Assembly: GCF_011761565.1 (NCBI RefSeq)
Contig: NZ_JAASRM010000001.1
Span: 3,906,139 to 3,970,138, forward strand
DNA length: 64,000 nt
Origin: Rhizomicrobium palustre
Lineage (GTDB): Bacteria > Pseudomonadota > Alphaproteobacteria > Micropepsales > Micropepsaceae
Reading direction: 5' to 3'
Positions 9,061 through 17,982 of this stretch are shown here, piece by piece (the stretch's first letter is position 1; each line of letters begins with the position of its first letter). The translations under genes and the position numbers were made by a program. Below the pieces are notes generated by a model. It did no database searches. It was not told where the DNA came from and saw only the letters and a list, made by a program, of their open reading frames with translations.

Positions 9061-10161
9061 ATGACGACGGTCCTGAACACAACCGCCGACCCACGCCTTT
9101 TGCGGGGCAGAGGCGCTGTTTCCAACGCCGTGGGGCGCTATGAGCGCTATGCCAGGGTGCTGCTGGACGATGGCTGGAGCCAAAGCGACACGGCGGAGGA
9201 CGAGCCCCTTCCGCCGCTGAAGACCGAAATCATCATCGATTCCACCCGCACCATCATCGCGCGTAACCAGTCGCCGGATATCTCTTTCGACCGCTCGATC
9301 AATCCCTATCGCGGCTGTGAGCATGGCTGCATCTACTGCTTTGCGCGGCCCACCCATGCCTATCTCGGTATGTCGCCGGGGGCGGATTTCGAAAGCCGCC
9401 TGCTGGTCAAACCTAATGCCGCCGAATTGCTGGCCAAGGAATTGTCGGCGCCAGGCTATATCCCCAAGACCATCGCCATCGGCACCAACACTGATCCGTA
9501 TCAGCCGATCGAGAAAAAGCTGAAGATCATGCGCCAGGTGCTGGAGGTGCTGTGGGAGTTCAAGCATCCCGTCGGCATCATCACCAAATCACCGCTGATC
9601 ACCCGCGATATCGACATTCTGGGGCCTATGGCGGAGATGGGGCTGGCGCGCGCCGCGCTTTCGATCACCACGCTGGACCGCAAGCTCGCCCGTCAGATGG
9701 AGCCCCGCGCGGGCACCCCGCAGAGGCGTCTCGAAGCCATCCGCATGTTGCGCGAGGCCGGCATTCCCACCGCGGTAATGTTCGCCCCCATTATTCCGGC
9801 CCTCAATGACGGCGAAATGGAATCCGTGTTGAAGGCCGCCAAGGATATGGGGGCGACATCCGCGGGCTATGTCCTCTTACGCCTGCCTTTGGAGATCAAA
9901 GATCTCTTCAAGGAGTGGCTGGAGGTCAACCGGCCGGACACCGCCAAGCATGTCATCAGCCTCATCCGCCAGATGCGCGGCGGCAAGGATTACGATGCCG
10001 AATGGACTCAGCGCCAGCGCGGCACCGGCCCTTATGCGCAAATGCTGGCGCACCGCTTTCGCACCGCGATCCGCCGCTTGGAGTTGCGCGATACCAGCCA
10101 TTTGCGCAGCGATCTCTTCGCCGTCCCGCCCAAGGCCGGTGATCAGTTGAAGCTGTTTTAG
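9061..10161 (+). CDS. Radical SAM protein, PA0069/SplB-like family
   Basis: A 366-aa radical SAM enzyme of the PA0069 (SplB-related) family. The 4Fe-4S ligands are C86, C90 and C93 in C-E-H-G-C-I-Y-C, followed by A-R-P-T-H and the T-N-T-D-P-Y-Q-P motif conserved in this family. The substrate is unknown; spore photoproduct lyase is a distant relative but the residues here do not prove photolesion repair. The ATG at 9061 was chosen as the point where family similarity begins; an in-frame ATG at 8943 is less likely. It is divergent from the glycosyltransferase gene. Confidence 0.87.
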   Translation: MTTVLNTTADPRLLRGRGAVSNAVGRYERYARVLLDDGWSQSDTAEDEPLPPLKTEIIIDSTRTIIARNQSPDISFDRSINPYRGCEHGCIYCFARPTHAYLGMSPGADFESRLLVKPNAAELLAKELSAPGYIPKTIAIGTNTDPYQPIEKKLKIMRQVLEVLWEFKHPVGIITKSPLITRDIDILGPMAEMGLARAALSITTLDRKLARQMEPRAGTPQRRLEAIRMLREAGIPTAVMFAPIIPALNDGEMESVLKAAKDMGATSAGYVLLRLPLEIKDLFKEWLEVNRPDTAKHVISLIRQMRGGKDYDAEWTQRQRGTGPYAQMLAHRFRTAIRRLELRDTSHLRSDLFAVPPKAGDQLKLF

Positions 10162-10250
10162 CGGCGCCCTAACCTATCCACCTGAAATAGCTCGCGTTTT
10201 TCTAAGCGCCACGGCACCGCGCGTGGGTGCCGCAAAAAAATTAGCTCATC

Positions 10251-10281
10251 CTGCATCCAACCGGGCCTGTCGCTGCATCCA
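10251..10281. promoter_or_regulatory. Direct repeat CTGCATCCA x2, possible operator
   Basis: CTGCATCCA occurs at 10251-10259 and again at 10273-10281, a 22-bp period or about two helical turns, 30 bp before the first gene of the ECF sigma cluster. The spacing suits a dimeric regulator or polymerase-proximal site, but no regulator is identified. Confidence 0.35.
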
Positions 10282-10310
10282 GCCTATGTAACTGGATGAG
10301 GAACGCGCCG

Positions 10311-10496
10311 ATGAGACCCAACATGCCCTTTATCCTGGCGTGCGTGGTGATCCTCCTGGCGATCTTCTTTGTACGGGACCGGCCGGTCAGCAAAACTTGG
10401 AATGAGGTCAAAACCCTCTCTCCGGCGTATGCTGTCCATATGGCGGCGCTTCAGACCGAGCGCGTGCTGGTCGGGTTGGGCATTAGCTTTGGCTAA
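10311..10496 (+). CDS. Small single-span membrane protein
   Basis: A 61-aa protein with one N-terminal hydrophobic helix (residues about 6-21) and a short soluble tail. The ATG at 10311 has GAGGA about 8 nt upstream; an in-frame ATG 15 bp earlier overlaps that site and is less likely. No family recognised. It is the first gene of an apparent operon, 15 bp before the DUF6249 gene and followed by an ECF sigma factor, so a role in that regulatory unit is possible but unproven. Confidence 0.6.
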   Translation: MRPNMPFILACVVILLAIFFVRDRPVSKTWNEVKTLSPAYAVHMAALQTERVLVGLGISFG

Positions 10497-10511
10497 AGGA
10501 AGGCAACAACA

Positions 10512-10922
10512 ATGAATATGGATTTCCCTTTTATCGGCCCGGTCTTTATCTTTTGGGCGTCGGTCGTTCTGATCGTCTTCTTCGTATCGTTTTTCGGCTA
10601 TCTGGGACGGCGTAACAAATACCGCCTGCTGGAAAAGCTCGCCGAAAGCGGCAAGACCATTCCGCCGGAGCTTCTGCAAAGCCTCGATAGCAAGCTGCCG
10701 AGCATGAAGGGAATGGATCCCAATCCCGTCGCGTCGGGCATCACTTTGATGTGCATCGGCGTCGCGCTGATCGTGTTCTTCTGGGCCTTTAACGGCTTCA
10801 ACAACCCCTTCACGACCGGCGATGCGTGGTTCATCGCGATCGGCATCTTCCCCTTCATGATCGGGCTGGCCCGCGTCTTGGGTGCCGTCGTCGGACGCCG
10901 CCAGGAAGCCAAAACGGAATAA
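10512..10922 (+). CDS. DUF6249-like membrane protein
   Basis: A 136-aa inner-membrane protein with three predicted helices: residues about 8-30, 78-96 and 105-127, separated by a charged loop containing E-K-L-A-E-S-G-K-T-I-P-P-E-L. That loop resembles small DUF6249 proteins often found beside ECF sigma factors. Function unknown; a membrane sensor or anti-sigma partner is a guess from position. The sigma factor gene begins 24 bp downstream. Confidence 0.75.
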   Translation: MNMDFPFIGPVFIFWASVVLIVFFVSFFGYLGRRNKYRLLEKLAESGKTIPPELLQSLDSKLPSMKGMDPNPVASGITLMCIGVALIVFFWAFNGFNNPFTTGDAWFIAIGIFPFMIGLARVLGAVVGRRQEAKTE

Positions 10923-10946
10923 ACGGAACAGGCAGGGCGGACGGAT

Positions 10947-11477
10947 ATGGGCGATTTGTTCACCAGTCGGGCGAGAGGCGGCGATAGTGCCGCCTTCAGC
11001 CTGTTGGTGCGCGAACACCAATCGCGGCTGCGCGGCTTTCTTTTGCGCCTGACCAAAGGCAATGCCTCCCTGGCCGATGATCTAGCGCAAGACACATTCC
11101 TCGAAGCCTTCAAGAAGAGCGATCAGTTTTCCGGCACCAATTATTTCGGCTGGCTTTGCGCGATCGCGTGGTCTCGCTTCCTGATGGAAGCGCGCAAGCG
11201 CAAACTGGAAAACATCGACGATTTGCCCGAGATCGAAGACGACGTACCCGAGGCGGAGAATGCCAGCCTGATCCGCCACGATCTCGAAAGCGCCATGGCT
11301 GAGTTGCACCCCATGCAGCGCGCCGCCCTCACCCTCTGTTTCGCGCTCGGCCAATCCAATGAAGAAGCCGCCCAGACCCTAAACATTCCGTTAGGCACGC
11401 TGAAATCCCACGTAAACCGTGGCCGTGCAAAGCTCTCCCAACTTCTCTCCGATTGGCGTAAGGTAGCTGTGTCATGA
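10947..11477 (+). CDS. ECF-type RNA polymerase sigma factor
   Basis: A 176-aa sigma-70 family factor of the extracytoplasmic function type. Region 2 covers about residues 20-85 (A-D-D-L-A-Q-D-T-F-L-E-A-F) and region 4 about 120-170 (L-H-P-M-Q-R-A-A-L ... I-P-L-G-T-L-K-S-H-V-N-R-G). No C-terminal extension is present. Its stop overlaps the next small membrane protein by 4 nt (ATGA), pointing to coupled synthesis. The regulon is unknown. Confidence 0.9.
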   Translation: MGDLFTSRARGGDSAAFSLLVREHQSRLRGFLLRLTKGNASLADDLAQDTFLEAFKKSDQFSGTNYFGWLCAIAWSRFLMEARKRKLENIDDLPEIEDDVPEAENASLIRHDLESAMAELHPMQRAALTLCFALGQSNEEAAQTLNIPLGTLKSHVNRGRAKLSQLLSDWRKVAVS

Positions 11478-11782
11478 CCCATCTCGACGCCCTTCTTTCC
11501 CAGCCTTTGGCGCCCGTGGCCGATAACGGCTTCTCGGTGAAGGTGATGCTCCGCGTGCAGCGCGAACAGCAGCGCCGCATGGTCCTTTTGGGTTTCGCGA
11601 TCACGGCGATGGTTCTGCTGTTGGCCCTGCTCATCCCCGCCTCGGCGTTGACGCAACTGGCGGCGGTTCCGGCCAATCTGAATGCTCTTCTAGTGAAGCT
11701 CTCGGGCTCCGTGCAGTTCGGCATCGCCATCATCGTTTTGGTCCTGGTCTACCTCTACGACCGCAAACTACTGCAGTTCTGA
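11474..11782 (+). CDS. Small two-span membrane protein, possible anti-sigma partner
   Basis: A 102-aa protein with hydrophobic helices at about residues 37-60 and 78-97 and a 35-residue cytoplasmic N-terminus containing a Q-R-E-Q-Q-R-R cluster. No family assigned. The 4-nt overlap with the ECF sigma gene is the position usually held by an anti-sigma factor, but no zinc-binding anti-sigma motif is seen, so that role is inference. Confidence 0.7.
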   Translation: MTHLDALLSQPLAPVADNGFSVKVMLRVQREQQRRMVLLGFAITAMVLLLALLIPASALTQLAAVPANLNALLVKLSGSVQFGIAIIVLVLVYLYDRKLLQF

Positions 11783-11863
11783 GATTTCCCGCTTTTAGGG
11801 TAATCTTGTCAGTCCCCCGCACAACGCGCTAGTTTTGCGCGTATGCTGTCTTTGGGGGCATCT

Positions 11864-12358
11864 ATGCGCGAGACAGATGAGAACGACCATCCCGGCGTCT
11901 ATATCGCTCCGCCGCTGGCTTTCCTGATCGCGTTTTTTGGCGGCGTTTTCGCGGGCATGGGCTTGGATGCCATGCTTATCGACACCCATCTTTGGCTTCT
12001 GCCTTGGGCACTGGCGATTTTCGCAGGCTTCGCGCTGATCGCGGTAGGCCTCGCATTCGCGCTCTGGGGCGCCGAGGGCTTCTTCCGCAGAAGCGCAGAG
12101 TTCCGCACCTATCGCGGCACGACTGTGCTGGTCACCGATGGCGCGCATGGCTACAGCCGCAACCCCATGTATCTCGGCCTCGCGATGAGCCTTCTGGGCC
12201 TGGGCATCGCTTGCCGCGCGCTCACCCTTATCATCGCCGCGCTGGCACTGTTTCTCTATCTCGACCGCTATGTCATCCCGCGCGAGGAATCCTATCTCGC
12301 CCGCCGTTTTGGCGAAGATTTCGAGGATTACCGCGCCCGCATCCGCAAGTGGATTTAA
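11864..12358 (+). CDS. Isoprenylcysteine-carboxyl-methyltransferase-like membrane protein
   Basis: A 164-aa integral membrane protein of the ICMT/phospholipid methyltransferase superfamily. Helices lie at about residues 14-34, 43-63 and 105-130. The signature G-Y-S-R-N-P-M-Y-L-G and the C-terminal E-E-x-Y-L-A-R-R-F-G-E-D-F-E-D-Y are the SAM-binding parts shared by the family. The acceptor is unknown. The ATG at 11864 has GGGGG about 6 nt upstream; an in-frame ATG at 11843 lacks one. Confidence 0.8.
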   Translation: MRETDENDHPGVYIAPPLAFLIAFFGGVFAGMGLDAMLIDTHLWLLPWALAIFAGFALIAVGLAFALWGAEGFFRRSAEFRTYRGTTVLVTDGAHGYSRNPMYLGLAMSLLGLGIACRALTLIIAALALFLYLDRYVIPREESYLARRFGEDFEDYRARIRKWI

Positions 12359-12422
12359 GCGATCTGGGGATATCCTGCCCTAGCGGGGGGACAGAGCGCC
12401 TCTCCCGCGGCTATAAGGCCTT

Positions 12423-13049
12423 ATGCCGAGCTTCGAGCACGAACTGCGCCACATCGAACGCCTCGCCGGACATATTGCCGGGGTGGATGAGGTTGGCCGT
12501 GGTCCGCTCGCCGGTCCCGTGGTTGCGGCGGCGATCATCCTGAAGCCGGATTGCATTCCCGAAGGCCTCGACGATTCCAAAAAGCTGACCGAGAAAAAGC
12601 GCGAGGCCTTATTCGCACAACTCATGGATTGCGCGCTGGCTATCGGCATTGGCGAAGCAAGCGTCGATGAAATCGATCTCGTCAACATCCGCCAGGCGAC
12701 GCATCTTGCCATGGCCCGCGCCATCACGGCGCTTAGCATCGCGCCGGCTTTCGCGCTGGTGGATGGCAATGACGCGCCCGCCCTCGCCTGCCCTTGCGAG
12801 ACGCTGATCGGCGGCGACGGCCTGTCGGTCTCCATCGCGGCCGCCTCGATTATCGCCAAGGTCACGCGCGACCGGCTAATGACCAAGCTGCATGAAGCCC
12901 ATCCGCACTATGCCTGGGATCGCAACAAGGGCTATGGCACTGAAGACCACATGACCGGCCTGCGCCTTTACGGCTGCACGCCCCACCACCGCAAAAGCTT
13001 CGCCCCCGTGCGCGCGATCCTCAGCGGCGAAGTGGTGGAAGCCCTTTAA
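12423..13049 (+). CDS. rnhB: Ribonuclease HII
   Basis: Cleaves RNA in RNA-DNA hybrids and initiates removal of single ribonucleotides from DNA. The catalytic D22-E23 pair lies in G-V-D-E-V-G-R-G-P-L-A-G-P, and later acidic residues are in A-L-V-D-G-N-D. Length (208 aa) is normal. It stands before ccrM on the same strand, as in many alphaproteobacteria, but a 207-bp interval with many GANTC sites separates them. A hairpin (13048-13070) without a T-run overlaps the stop codon. Confidence 0.95.
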   Translation: MPSFEHELRHIERLAGHIAGVDEVGRGPLAGPVVAAAIILKPDCIPEGLDDSKKLTEKKREALFAQLMDCALAIGIGEASVDEIDLVNIRQATHLAMARAITALSIAPAFALVDGNDAPALACPCETLIGGDGLSVSIAAASIIAKVTRDRLMTKLHEAHPHYAWDRNKGYGTEDHMTGLRLYGCTPHHRKSFAPVRAILSGEVVEAL

Positions 13050-13118
13050 CCTCCCCGCCAGGGGGAGGTTCGTGGTCTTCTGCACAAATCGCCCTTACCA
13101 GCCCTTCCAAGCGCGCTT

Positions 13119-14342
<1,224 letters not shown>

Positions 14343-14366
14343 TCAGGTCTAAATCCGCCGAACACG

Positions 14367-14397
14367 AACACCCCGCAGCGATGCGGGGTGTTTTTTT
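14367..14397 (+). terminator. Rho-independent terminator after ccrM
   Basis: A perfect 11-bp stem (AACACCCCGCA with TGCGGGGTGTT) closes a GCGA tetraloop and runs directly into further Ts, giving an uninterrupted T-run at the 3' side. It lies 25 bp after the ccrM stop. Confidence 0.92.
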
Positions 14398-14447
14398 ATG
14401 TACCGGAGCGTGCTTCGCGGCTCGCCGCGCGAAATTCACTCCCCGCT

Positions 14448-14524
14448 CGTCATGGCCTGGCTCGACCCGGCCATCCAGGGAGCTCTCAGAACGCTGGATG
14501 GCCGCCTCAAGGGCGGCCATGACG
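14448..14524. repeat. Palindromic intergenic repeat (CGTCATGGCC type)
   Basis: CGTCATGGCC opens and GGCCATGACG closes a 77-bp imperfect palindrome whose inner arms are CGGCCATCCAG and CTGGATGGCCG. A related copy occurs at 31227-31305. The same kind of sequence is widespread between genes in alphaproteobacteria. It sits between the ccrM terminator and the mutY stop. Confidence 0.85.
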
Positions 14525-14538
14525 AATGTGGGGAAGCA

Positions 14539-15645
14539 CTACCCCTTCTTCCGAAACAGCGGCCCTTCGTCCTCGATGGCATGGGTGATGATCTTTTTCA
14601 TCACGGTCGGCAGCGCAACTGCTCCTAACCGTTCCACGTCTACCCACAGAATTTCACGCGGAGCATCTTTCCACAGCGAAGATGGTCGCGCCTTCACCTC
14701 CGCCACCCACGCCTCGATCTCCAACTCAAAATGGGTGAAGACATGGCGCACGATGCCGGGGAGTTTTTTCCAGTCGGCCTCGAAGGGTGCTTGTTTCAAC
14801 GCTTCGGCGGGTTTGGGGAATTTCTCCGTCCACGGACCAAGCGGCGGTTCCAGCATACCGCCGAGCAGACCCTTTTCAGGCCGCTTGATCAACAGCACCG
14901 CGCCTTTACGATCCCGCACCACAAACGCCGCCCCGCGCTTGATCGGGCGCACCGTCTTCGGCCCTTTCACCGGCAGGTTCTCGGCGATGCCTTGCGCCTC
15001 AGCCGCACACAACGCGCGCAACGGACAATTGCCACAAGCGGGTCGCTTCACGGTGCAGATCGCCGACCCCAGATCCATCATCGCCTGGGCGAAATCCCCG
15101 GCGCGGTTTTGCGGCACCAGCCCCTTTCCGCGCGCGATGATCTCGGGCTTAGACCCCGGCAGCGGCGCGGTGATCGCGAAAAGCCGCGCCACCACGCGTT
15201 CGGCATTGGCATCCATCGCCGCCTCGGGCCGGTCGAAGGCAATCGCCGCGATCGCACCCGCTGTATAGGGCCCTACCCCTGGCAGCGCCCGAAGTCCCTC
15301 CGCCGTGTCCGGGAACTTGCCGCCCATCTCCTCGGCCACAACTTTCGCGGCTTTGTGCAGGTTTCGCGCCCGGGCGTAATAGCCAAGCCCGGCCCAGGCC
15401 GCCAAAACCTCATCCAGAGGGGCCGCAGCCAGATCCTCAACCCTCGGCCAGCGACTGAGAAAATCCTTGAAATATGGCCCCACCGCCTGAACCGTGGTTT
15501 GCTGCAGCATGATTTCGGAGAGCCAGACGCGATAGGGATCGGCCTTTTTGCCCGGAAGCGCCCGCCACGGCAGCACCCGGCGATGACGGTCGTACCAGGC
15601 GAGCAAAAGCGTGCTGACCTTGGCTTGCGGTTCTGTGCTATCCAA
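14539..15645 (-). CDS. mutY: A/G-specific adenine glycosylase
   Basis: Removes adenine mispaired with 8-oxoguanine. The helix-hairpin-helix reads L-P-G-V-G-P-Y-T-A-G-A-I and the catalytic Asp lies in A-A-M-D-A-N-A-E-R-V. Four cluster cysteines are present as C-x6-C-x2-C-x5-C (C-T-V-K-R-P-A-C-G-N-C-P-L-R-A-L-C). A C-terminal NUDIX-like domain for 8-oxoG recognition follows. The TTG at 15645, with AAGG about 8 nt upstream, gives 368 aa and was preferred to a longer in-frame reading. It is divergent from a DsbA-like gene. Confidence 0.93.
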   Translation of the reverse strand: MDSTEPQAKVSTLLLAWYDRHRRVLPWRALPGKKADPYRVWLSEIMLQQTTVQAVGPYFKDFLSRWPRVEDLAAAPLDEVLAAWAGLGYYARARNLHKAAKVVAEEMGGKFPDTAEGLRALPGVGPYTAGAIAAIAFDRPEAAMDANAERVVARLFAITAPLPGSKPEIIARGKGLVPQNRAGDFAQAMMDLGSAICTVKRPACGNCPLRALCAAEAQGIAENLPVKGPKTVRPIKRGAAFVVRDRKGAVLLIKRPEKGLLGGMLEPPLGPWTEKFPKPAEALKQAPFEADWKKLPGIVRHVFTHFELEIEAWVAEVKARPSSLWKDAPREILWVDVERLGAVALPTVMKKIITHAIEDEGPLFRKKG

Positions 15646-15700
15646 GAAAAAAACCTTTAGGGGATGGTGAATCCCCGCGGTAATGGAAACAGGTATCCTA

Positions 15701-16357
15701 ATGGCTTTGGCACGCCCAACAATTCCAAAAAATAGGGCAATTCTAAAAATGATGGCCGCTCTGGCCTTTCTCGCGAGCGCGTCCGCGGCTCTGGCCTTGG
15801 AGCCGGTGTTTCCCGATGACCGCAGCATGGGCGACCCCAAGGCGCCGGTCCAGGTGATCGAATACGCCGCCCCCGCCTGCCCGCATTGCGCGCGCTTCGC
15901 CGCGACGGTGATGCCGGATTTGAAGAAGACCTTCATCGATACCGGCAAGGTGCATTACGTGTTGCGCATCTTTCCGATCAGCCAGATCGATGGCGCGGTG
16001 GCAGGGATGGCGCAATGCATGCCCAAGACGCGCTATTTCGAGTTTCTCGATCTCGCCTTCAAGCGCCAGGATCTGTGGGACCCGGATGGCTATCAGATTC
16101 CCGATATTCACGCCGGCCTTTTGGAACTCGGCAAGCTCGCGGGCTTAAGCGAAGCCCAGGTCGATAGCTGCATCGCCGATGAGAAGGAATATGAGCGCGT
16201 CAACCGCATCGCCGCGCATGGTGAGAAGACCTATGGCATCAAAGGTGTGCCGACCTTGATCGTGAATGGCAGCGAAGTGCCGCCGACCGAGCGCGGCTGG
16301 CCACAATTGAAAAGCCGTATCGAGACTCTTTTAGCCGGTAAGAAAGATGGCCGCTAA
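15701..16357 (+). CDS. DsbA-like periplasmic thiol oxidoreductase
   Basis: Thioredoxin-fold protein expected to introduce or shuffle disulphides in the periplasm. Export signal: M-A-L-A-R-P ... A-F-L-A-S-A-S-A-A-L-A. The active site is C-P-H-C after E-Y-A-A-P-A, and the cis-Pro loop is G-V-P-T-L-I-V-N-G. The ATG at 15701 was chosen for its AGG-like ribosome site; 15683 and 15752 are alternatives. It overlaps the DUF721 gene by 11 bp and is the first of three DsbA-like genes in 3.3 kb. Confidence 0.87.
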   Translation: MALARPTIPKNRAILKMMAALAFLASASAALALEPVFPDDRSMGDPKAPVQVIEYAAPACPHCARFAATVMPDLKKTFIDTGKVHYVLRIFPISQIDGAVAGMAQCMPKTRYFEFLDLAFKRQDLWDPDGYQIPDIHAGLLELGKLAGLSEAQVDSCIADEKEYERVNRIAAHGEKTYGIKGVPTLIVNGSEVPPTERGWPQLKSRIETLLAGKKDGR

Positions 16358-16838
16358 GAAACCGCCGCCGCCAGACGCACCGCCCGAACGGCGTGGCCGA
16401 GCGGGGCAGATCGCGCCCGATATCATGGCGATTGCGGGCTCGGCCTTTGCGCAAAAAGGCTTCACCGATCCCGCTTTGGTGTTGCAGTGGGAGAAGATCG
16501 CAGGGCCCGAGACGGCGCGTATCTGCCGACCTTTGCGTTTTTCGCAAGGCCCGCAAGGCGGCGTGCTCACGCTTCTGGCAGAGCCCGCGGCGGCGCTGTT
16601 TCTTCAGCATGAGACGCGTACGCTCTGCGCGCGCATCAACACCTATTTCGGCCATCCCCTGGTAGCGAGATTACGCTTTGTACAGGGAGCGCTCGCCCAT
16701 CGCCCGCCGCCACCCAAACCCATCCGCCCTGCCGCAGAAATGGCACAGGACGACCCTGCACGACAATTTGAGGGACGCGAAGATGTGCGAGAGGCGTTGT
16801 GGAGACTTGCCCGCGCGAGGCATAATCAGCGCGGATAA
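16347..16838 (+). CDS. DUF721 protein (DciA-like)
   Basis: A 163-aa DUF721-domain protein. DciA, the characterised member, helps load the replicative helicase where DnaC/DnaI are absent. The conserved part covers about residues 25-115 (W-x-x-I-A-G-P-E-T-A ... L-T-L-L-A-E-P-A-A-A-L-F-L-Q-H-E). The N-terminus is basic and Pro-rich. The gene overlaps the preceding DsbA-like gene by 11 bp. The mutY / DUF721 / DsbA / smc neighbourhood is usual in alphaproteobacteria; the helicase role here is by analogy. Confidence 0.82.
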   Translation: MAAKKPPPPDAPPERRGRAGQIAPDIMAIAGSAFAQKGFTDPALVLQWEKIAGPETARICRPLRFSQGPQGGVLTLLAEPAAALFLQHETRTLCARINTYFGHPLVARLRFVQGALAHRPPPPKPIRPAAEMAQDDPARQFEGREDVREALWRLARARHNQRG

Positions 16839-16865
16839 CCGAAATTCGCAGCATCGGAACATCGC

Positions 16866-17852
16866 ATGTCATTGAAGGACCGCCTCAGCGAGGCCCTCGC
16901 CGCTACCCCGGCTGAAAACACTCGCCGCATCGATACGCTGAAAGCCGCCCTCAACGCGGGCGAACATGAATCAGATATCGCCGAAGCGCTCACCCGCCTG
17001 ATCGAAGCGCGCGTCACCCGCGCCGTGGCGCTGGAGCATGAAGGCCAGACCGAACAGGCCGCGCGGGAACGGGCCGAAATCTCCTCGCTCCAAACCCTGC
17101 TCGCCGGTGAACAGCCGGTCGCGCTGCCCGGTACCAAGGGCGCTTCCAAGTCGGGCAAAGGCGGCGCTCTGATCAGCCGCAATCAGATGGTCTTCGGCGG
17201 CATCGGTCTTTTGGCCCTTGGCGCGCTGGTCTACGCGCTGGTCCGTCCCTCTGAGGACACCGACACCTCGGCGGCCCAGAACACGGCTGCGATATCCATC
17301 TATAAAGAAGACCACACCCTTGGTAATCCCAAGGCGCCGATCACCATCGTGGAATATGCCGCGCCGGTCTGCCCGGTCTGCGCCCGCTTCTCCAATGAGG
17401 AATTTCCCATCCTGAAGCGTGAGTTCATCGATACTGGCCGCGTCTTCTATATCTTCCGTGTCTTCCCGATCCGCGCCCAGGACGGCGCCATTGAAGGCAT
17501 CGCCCGCTGCCTGCCGAAGGAACGCTACTTCCCCTATATCGAGATGATGTTCCGCGAGCAGCCGCAATGGGACCCGGATGGCTATGACATTCCGGACGTC
17601 GAAGGCGCCATTGTGAAGCTTGCCGCCCGTGAGGGCCTGTCGCCGGAACGCGCCCGCCAGTGCATGGCCGACCCGGCCACCCAGGAGAGCGTTAACCAAA
17701 TGGCCCAGGACGCCCAGCTCAAATACCAGATCGAGGGCACCCCGACCTTTATCATGAACGGTCAGGTGGTGAACTTCCCGCCTGGGAATCAGCGCCGCAT
17801 TGATGTGCTCCGGATGAGAATTAATTCCCTTTCCGGCAGTTCCAATCCCTAA
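16866..17852 (+). CDS. Membrane protein: YqeY-like N-terminal helical domain plus DsbA-like domain (paralogue 1)
   Basis: A 328-aa protein in three parts. Residues 1-80 form a helical region resembling the N-terminal half of GatB/YqeY (L-K-D-R-L ... R-I-D-T-L-K-A-A-L ... R-A-E-I-S-S-L-Q-T-L-L). One membrane helix follows at about 108-126. Residues 140-328 form a DsbA-like domain with active site C-P-V-C and cis-Pro loop G-T-P-T-F-I-M-N-G. Topology would place the first part in the cytoplasm and the thiol domain in the periplasm. Function of the fusion is unknown. The next gene is a clear paralogue. Confidence 0.82.
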   Translation: MSLKDRLSEALAATPAENTRRIDTLKAALNAGEHESDIAEALTRLIEARVTRAVALEHEGQTEQAARERAEISSLQTLLAGEQPVALPGTKGASKSGKGGALISRNQMVFGGIGLLALGALVYALVRPSEDTDTSAAQNTAAISIYKEDHTLGNPKAPITIVEYAAPVCPVCARFSNEEFPILKREFIDTGRVFYIFRVFPIRAQDGAIEGIARCLPKERYFPYIEMMFREQPQWDPDGYDIPDVEGAIVKLAAREGLSPERARQCMADPATQESVNQMAQDAQLKYQIEGTPTFIMNGQVVNFPPGNQRRIDVLRMRINSLSGSSNP

Positions 17853-17982
17853 CCGTCCACAGGAAGCGCGGTTGGTCCACAGACAGATTCGCAGCAACGT
17901 CCTCTAGACCTTGTACCTCGGTCACCTGGACGGGCTAATATGTGCCTGAAAATGGATCATCCCGCGCCTTCTGGAGACGGCT

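Noticed and set aside
10201-10245. GGCACC...GGTGCC hairpin near A-run after the radical SAM gene
   Set aside because: The A-run lies on the wrong side for a plus-strand terminator, and on the minus strand the Ts precede the stem.
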